Below are positions 5,829-8,671 of a DNA stretch of 8,671 bases, one piece after another; positions within the stretch are counted from its first letter, which is position 1, and every line of letters starts with the position of its first letter. The DNA lies in NCBI GenBank assembly GCA_003476445.1, contig DMUF01000135.1, positions 1 through 8,671 on the forward strand, read 5' to 3'. This stretch comes from Gammaproteobacteria bacterium. GTDB lineage: Bacteria > Pseudomonadota > Gammaproteobacteria > Pseudomonadales > Azotimanducaceae. The translations under genes and the position numbers were made by a program. The notes beneath the pieces were generated by a model. It was not told the DNA's origin. It was given only the letters and a program-made list of their open reading frames with translations, and did not search any database.

Positions 5829-7172
5829 ATGGCAGCAAATCCAGCCTTGGCCGCCCGCTCCGGCGGCATCCGTTACAGTGAACTCGTCGCCGGCGACGCA
5901 GTGCCAGACCGGCACGCGCTAGCGCTCGAAAATCCCTACCGGGACGGGCCGACATCCGTGCCCATCTCGCGTTACACCACGCGGGAATTTCACGACCTCG
6001 AAGTCCGCCGCCTGTGGCCCAGGGTGTGGCAGATGGCCTGTCGGGAGGAAGAGATTCCCAAGGTCGGCGACTACTCCGTGTATGAGGTAGGTCCTTACAG
6101 CATCCTCGTGGTGCGCACCGCGCAAGGGATCAAGGCGCACCACAACGTCTGCCGTCACCGCGGGCGCCGCCTGTGCGACTTTGAAGGGCATGCCGCAAGC
6201 TTCATCTGCGCATTCCACGGTTTCAGCTGGAACCTGGACGGCAGCCTCCGTGGCGTCACGTCGGAGTGGGATTTCCCCCACATCGATCAAGACAACTTCG
6301 ATCTCATACCCTGCCGCGCCGAAACGTGGGGTGGCTGGGTATTCATCAACATGGACATGAATGCAGCACCGCTGCTTGAGTTCATGGGCGATCTGCCGGC
6401 GCACTTTGCGCCGTGGCAGCCAGAGAACCGGTACGTCGAAGCCCACGTGGGCAAGATCATGAACTGCAACTGGAAGCTCTGCCAGGAAGCGTTCATGGAG
6501 GCGTTTCACGTCATCACCACCCACCCTCAGATTCTGGCGGGTACGGGGGATGAAAACTCTGCCTACGACGTCTGGGGCAACGTCTCCCGGGCGATCACGC
6601 CGAACGCGACGCCGAGCCCGCACCTGCGCCGGCAACCGGCAGAGCAGGAACTGCTCGAAGCCGTGATGATGCGTCACATCGATGACCCGGCGGGGCCCCA
6701 GGTGCCGGACGGCATGCGCGCGCGTTCCATGCTGGCGGCCGGAGCCCGTGCCAACCTGCAGGCCATCATTGGCACAGACCGCGAAATCTCTGACGCTGAG
6801 CTCTCCGACAGCATCTACTACACGCTGTTCCCGAACTTCCACCCGTGGGGCGGGTACAACCGCATCGTCTATCGGTTCCGCCCGTGGCAGAACCGCCATG
6901 ACAAGTCGCTGATGGAGTGCTACTACCTGAGCCCGTTCAAGGGCGAGCGCCCCGAGCCCGCACCGTTGCACCTGCTTGGCGAAGACGATCCGTGGACCGA
7001 CGCCGCGGAGCTCGGGCTACTGGCGAAGGTGTTCACCCAAGACACGTTCAACCTGCCGAACGTGCAGCGCGGTCTCGAAGCAGCGCCGTTCCCGGAAGTG
7101 GTGTTTGCCCGCTATCAGGAAACGAAGCTGCGGCACTTCCACGCGCTGCTGTCGCAGTGGGTGGCTGACTAG
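5829..7172 (+). CDS. Rieske-type aromatic ring-hydroxylating oxygenase, alpha (large) subunit, 447 aa
   Basis: Rieske non-heme iron oxygenase catalytic subunit, which uses O2 and reductase-supplied electrons to hydroxylate or dihydroxylate a substrate. The N-terminal Rieske domain has Cys108-x-His110 (NVCRHRG) and Cys127-x2-His130 (CAFHGFSW), the [2Fe-2S] ligands. The C-terminal catalytic domain starts near NWKLCQEAFMEAFHVITTHP (214-233), with iron ligands His227 and His232. The third ligand is probably Asp405 in FTQDTFNLPN. The residue bridging the two metal centres, three before the first His, is Glu224 where naphthalene dioxygenase has Asp; Glu also occurs in some alpha-only members such as carnitine oxygenase. 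The ATG at 5829 is preceded by GGGAGGAA (5813-5820); a longer frame from 5721 overlaps the upstream small gene and is rejected. No beta subunit, ferredoxin or reductase gene follows; the next gene converges from the other strand. An alpha-only enzyme is plausible. Substrate unknown. Confidence 0.93.
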   Translation: MAANPALAARSGGIRYSELVAGDAVPDRHALALENPYRDGPTSVPISRYTTREFHDLEVRRLWPRVWQMACREEEIPKVGDYSVYEVGPYSILVVRTAQGIKAHHNVCRHRGRRLCDFEGHAASFICAFHGFSWNLDGSLRGVTSEWDFPHIDQDNFDLIPCRAETWGGWVFINMDMNAAPLLEFMGDLPAHFAPWQPENRYVEAHVGKIMNCNWKLCQEAFMEAFHVITTHPQILAGTGDENSAYDVWGNVSRAITPNATPSPHLRRQPAEQELLEAVMMRHIDDPAGPQVPDGMRARSMLAAGARANLQAIIGTDREISDAELSDSIYYTLFPNFHPWGGYNRIVYRFRPWQNRHDKSLMECYYLSPFKGERPEPAPLHLLGEDDPWTDAAELGLLAKVFTQDTFNLPNVQRGLEAAPFPEVVFARYQETKLRHFHALLSQWVAD

Positions 7173-8089
7173 TCCGCCTCCGGCTGCGCCTGCGCGCGCA
7201 GGTGCAGCGCCAGCTGACGATCATGACGACTGGTGGCGGATAACCGCCCCGGTCGCACCCACGGCGCCCATCGGGGCGGCAATCCTTCCGGATGATCACC
7301 CATCACCGTCACCCGGTGAATGATGCGCTCACCCTCGAAGTCGTTGACCACAAAATGCTGGGTACACCGGTTGTCCCAGATGGCAACCGTGCCCTCGGTC
7401 CAGCGATACCGAATCGTAAAACGCGGCTGCGTTACCCACTGCGTGAGGTAGTCGAGCAGCACGCGGCTCTCACCTGCATTGAGCTCCACCAGCCGACGCG
7501 TGAAGTGTTCGTTTACATAGAGCGCCTTGCGCCCCGTTTCCGGATGAGTGCGCACAACGGGGTGAATCGTCGCCTGTTCGGGATGGTTATGCGGCGTCGC
7601 ATCGTGCAGCGCCGTCAGCCCATCACAGAGCGATTGCATGGGCGCGGACAATTCGTCATAAGCGGCATGCAGGTTTGCCCAGAGGGTATCGCCGCCCACC
7701 GGCGGGCATCGCTTCATCTGCAGAATGGAAAGCACCGAGGGATCCGGCCGAAAGGTGAGATCGGTATGCCATTCATCTGCAACGCCCCCATGGGTCGCCG
7801 CCAGCTCGAAGAGCGACGTGTGCGGCGTAAAGGGATTCTTGAGATTGGGATGTGCCTCCAGCGGGCCAAAGCGTCGCCCGAACGCCACGTGATCATCGAC
7901 AGACAAGTGCTGACCCGGAAAGAAGAGCACATGATGCTGACGCAAGAGCGCTCGGATGCTTTCGATATCCGAATCGTCCAGATGCGCAAGGGACAGCCCA
8001 CGGATCTCTGCACCCAGCGCCGCCGCAAGGCGTTGCACGGCCCAGCCCTCGGGCAGTCCGCTCGGCGAACCTCGGTCTGATGTGTTCAT
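7169..8089 (-). CDS. TauD/TfdA-family Fe(II)/2-oxoglutarate-dependent dioxygenase, 306 aa
   Basis: Soluble dioxygenase of the TauD/TfdA group, which couples decarboxylation of 2-oxoglutarate to hydroxylation of a substrate, often releasing sulfite from sulfonates or cleaving ethers. The iron facial triad is His108 and Asp110 (EWHTDLTF) plus His245 (WDNRCTQHFVV). 2-oxoglutarate binding is expected from Thr135 (GGDTLWAN) and Arg259 (HRVTVMGD). The N-terminus shows ALGAEIRGLSL (24-34) and the VLFFPGQHLS stretch (54-63) typical of the family, and total length is normal. The C-terminus after about residue 270 is rich in Arg, Pro and His and looks disordered. The ATG at 8089 has AGGAA at about 5 nt spacing. 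The gene runs toward the Rieske gene and both stop in the shared CTAG at 7169-7172. Taurine, alkyl sulfates and aryloxyacetates are all possible substrates; the sequence does not decide. Confidence 0.92.
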   Translation of the reverse strand: MNTSDRGSPSGLPEGWAVQRLAAALGAEIRGLSLAHLDDSDIESIRALLRQHHVLFFPGQHLSVDDHVAFGRRFGPLEAHPNLKNPFTPHTSLFELAATHGGVADEWHTDLTFRPDPSVLSILQMKRCPPVGGDTLWANLHAAYDELSAPMQSLCDGLTALHDATPHNHPEQATIHPVVRTHPETGRKALYVNEHFTRRLVELNAGESRVLLDYLTQWVTQPRFTIRYRWTEGTVAIWDNRCTQHFVVNDFEGERIIHRVTVMGDHPEGLPPRWAPWVRPGRLSATSRHDRQLALHLRAQAQPEAD

Positions 8090-8120
8090 GGCAGTTCCTG
8101 TGGGTAGAGCGACCTGTATG

Positions 8121-8144
8121 GCGAGATCTCTGCAGCGAGCTCTC
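8121..8144. repeat. Short direct repeat in the divergent TauD/SDR control region
   Basis: GCGAGATCTC (8121-8130) and GCGAGCTCTC (8135-8144) match at 9 of 10 bases with start points 14 bp apart. A further AGATCT lies at 8152-8157. Each copy contains a small palindrome. They lie 32-68 bp upstream of the dioxygenase start codon, where regulator half-sites would be expected. Could be chance. Confidence 0.25.
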
Positions 8145-8201
8145 TGTGGTTAGATCTGTCCGCCGCAGCCGCGGGTCGCACCCGGCGCAGCGGAAGCCCG
8201 G

Positions 8202-8227
8202 ATGCTCGGGGATCGACGCCCGAGCGT
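8202..8227. repeat. Inverted repeat (candidate operator) over the -35 region of the right-hand SDR promoter
   Basis: GCTCGGG (8204-8210) and CCCGAGC (8219-8225) are perfect 7-bp complementary arms separated by 8 bp; adding the flanking AT and GT gives 8 of 9 matches per arm. It ends 12 bp before the TATACT -10 box, so a bound protein would cover the -35 position. A second overlapping repeat, GACGC (8215-8219) / GCGTC (8224-8228), shares part of it. Confidence 0.45.
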
Positions 8228-8243
8228 CAACGCCGTGTATACT
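8213..8243 (+). promoter_or_regulatory. Candidate sigma-70 promoter for the right-hand SDR gene
   Basis: TATACT (8238-8243) is a 5-of-6 match to the -10 consensus and lies 34 bp ahead of the ATG at 8278. TCGACG (8213-8218) matches 4 of 6 positions of the -35 consensus but at a long 19-bp spacing. The -35 element lies inside the inverted repeat at 8204-8225, consistent with a regulated promoter. Confidence 0.5.
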
Positions 8244-8277
8244 CGCGCCCCTCGTTAATCTGACCGGAAGCATTTCC

Positions 8278-8671
8278 ATGGACATCCAAGGTAAGGTTGC
8301 CGTTATCACTGGCGGCGCATCAGGGCTCGGCGCGGCAACCGCGCGGCTACTGGTGAGCAAGGGCGCGCGCGTTTCGATCTTCGATCTGCAAGAAGACAAG
8401 GGCGCGGCCCTGGTGCAGGAACTCGGCGCGGACAAGGCGCTGTTCAACAAGGTGAATGTCACCAGCGAAGAATCCGTCCAGGCGGGCGTCGCGGCGACCA
8501 TGGCCAAGTTCGGCAGCATCCACATCTGCTGCAATTTCGCCGGCATTGGCAACGCCATCAAGACCGTCGGCAAAGAAGGCCCGTTCCCGCTCGACAAGTT
8601 CAAGCTCATCATCGACGTGAACTTGATCGGCTCCTTCAATGTGCTGCGTCTCTGCGCGAACGAGATGCAGA
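8278..8671 (+). CDS. SDR dehydrogenase resembling type-2 3-hydroxyacyl-CoA dehydrogenase, N-terminal part (runs off the right edge)
   Basis: The first 131 codons of a short-chain dehydrogenase are visible; the catalytic Ser/Tyr/Lys region lies beyond the window. The cofactor motif TGGASGLG is at residues 11-18, and strand 2 ends in FDLQ with Asp36, which indicates NAD(H) preference. The NNAG equivalent is the variant CNFAG. It is followed by IGNAIKTVGKEGPFPLDKF and IIDVNLIGSFNVLRL, wording that I recall from bacterial relatives of human HSD17B10 (type-2 3-hydroxyacyl-CoA dehydrogenase). The expected role is oxidation of 3-hydroxyacyl-CoA in beta-oxidation, or of a related hydroxy compound. 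The ATG at 8278 has GGAAG about 7 nt upstream and a good TATACT box 34 bp upstream, so this gene likely begins a new rightward transcription unit. Downstream beta-oxidation genes such as a thiolase or acyl-CoA dehydrogenase would fit but cannot be seen. Confidence 0.85.
   Translation, partial: MDIQGKVAVITGGASGLGAATARLLVSKGARVSIFDLQEDKGAALVQELGADKALFNKVNVTSEESVQAGVAATMAKFGSIHICCNFAGIGNAIKTVGKEGPFPLDKFKLIIDVNLIGSFNVLRLCANEMQ

Noticed and set aside
5919..6971. A 350-codon open frame on the minus strand opposite the Rieske gene
   Set aside because: Low-complexity Val/Arg/His-rich translation without domains; the Rieske motifs on the other strand clearly identify the true gene.

Overview
The window looks like a GC-rich (by eye about 60% GC) proteobacterial chromosome segment, dense in genes for oxidative catabolism. 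A CYP153-like cytochrome P450 with a putidaredoxin-type ferredoxin, together with a SlyD-type prolyl isomerase carrying a short histidine tail, suggests a gamma- or alphaproteobacterium living on hydrocarbons or other hydrophobic substrates. The organism cannot be named from this sequence. I see no rRNA, tRNA, insertion sequence, CRISPR array or phage gene.

Left part (1-5313, minus strand): one probable operon reads right to left. It contains a [2Fe-2S] ferredoxin (5313-4993), a CYP153-like P450 (4952-3693), an SDR dehydrogenase (3636-2761), an epoxide-hydrolase-type alpha/beta hydrolase (2750-1797), a SlyD-type FKBP isomerase (1800-1306, overlapping the hydrolase by 4 bp), a second SDR dehydrogenase (1258-443) and the beginning of a PlsC-like acyltransferase (344 to beyond position 1). 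Gaps within the operon run from an overlap to 98 bp, and most starts have a clear Shine-Dalgarno sequence.

Centre (5314-5599): a 286-bp divergent control region with a long inverted repeat just ahead of the ferredoxin start, an AT-rich patch, and a candidate promoter facing right. To its right lie a 69-codon hypothetical gene (5600-5809) and, 19 bp later, a Rieske-type ring-hydroxylating oxygenase large subunit (5829-7172).

Right part: a TauD-type Fe(II)/2-oxoglutarate dioxygenase (8089-7169, minus) converges on the Rieske gene so tightly that both TAG stops lie in one CTAG. A 188-bp divergent region with a TATACT -10 box and a strong inverted repeat follows. Then comes the start of a third SDR gene resembling type-2 3-hydroxyacyl-CoA dehydrogenase (8278 to beyond the right edge).

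Inferred working model: the P450/ferredoxin pair and the Rieske and TauD oxygenases introduce oxygen into one or several hydrophobic substrates. The SDRs oxidise the resulting alcohols, the hydrolase opens epoxides or cleaves related intermediates, and the last SDR connects to beta-oxidation. No ferredoxin reductase, Rieske beta subunit, transporter or regulator gene is visible inside the window, so these must be encoded elsewhere. The gene families are well supported, but the actual substrate is unknown.
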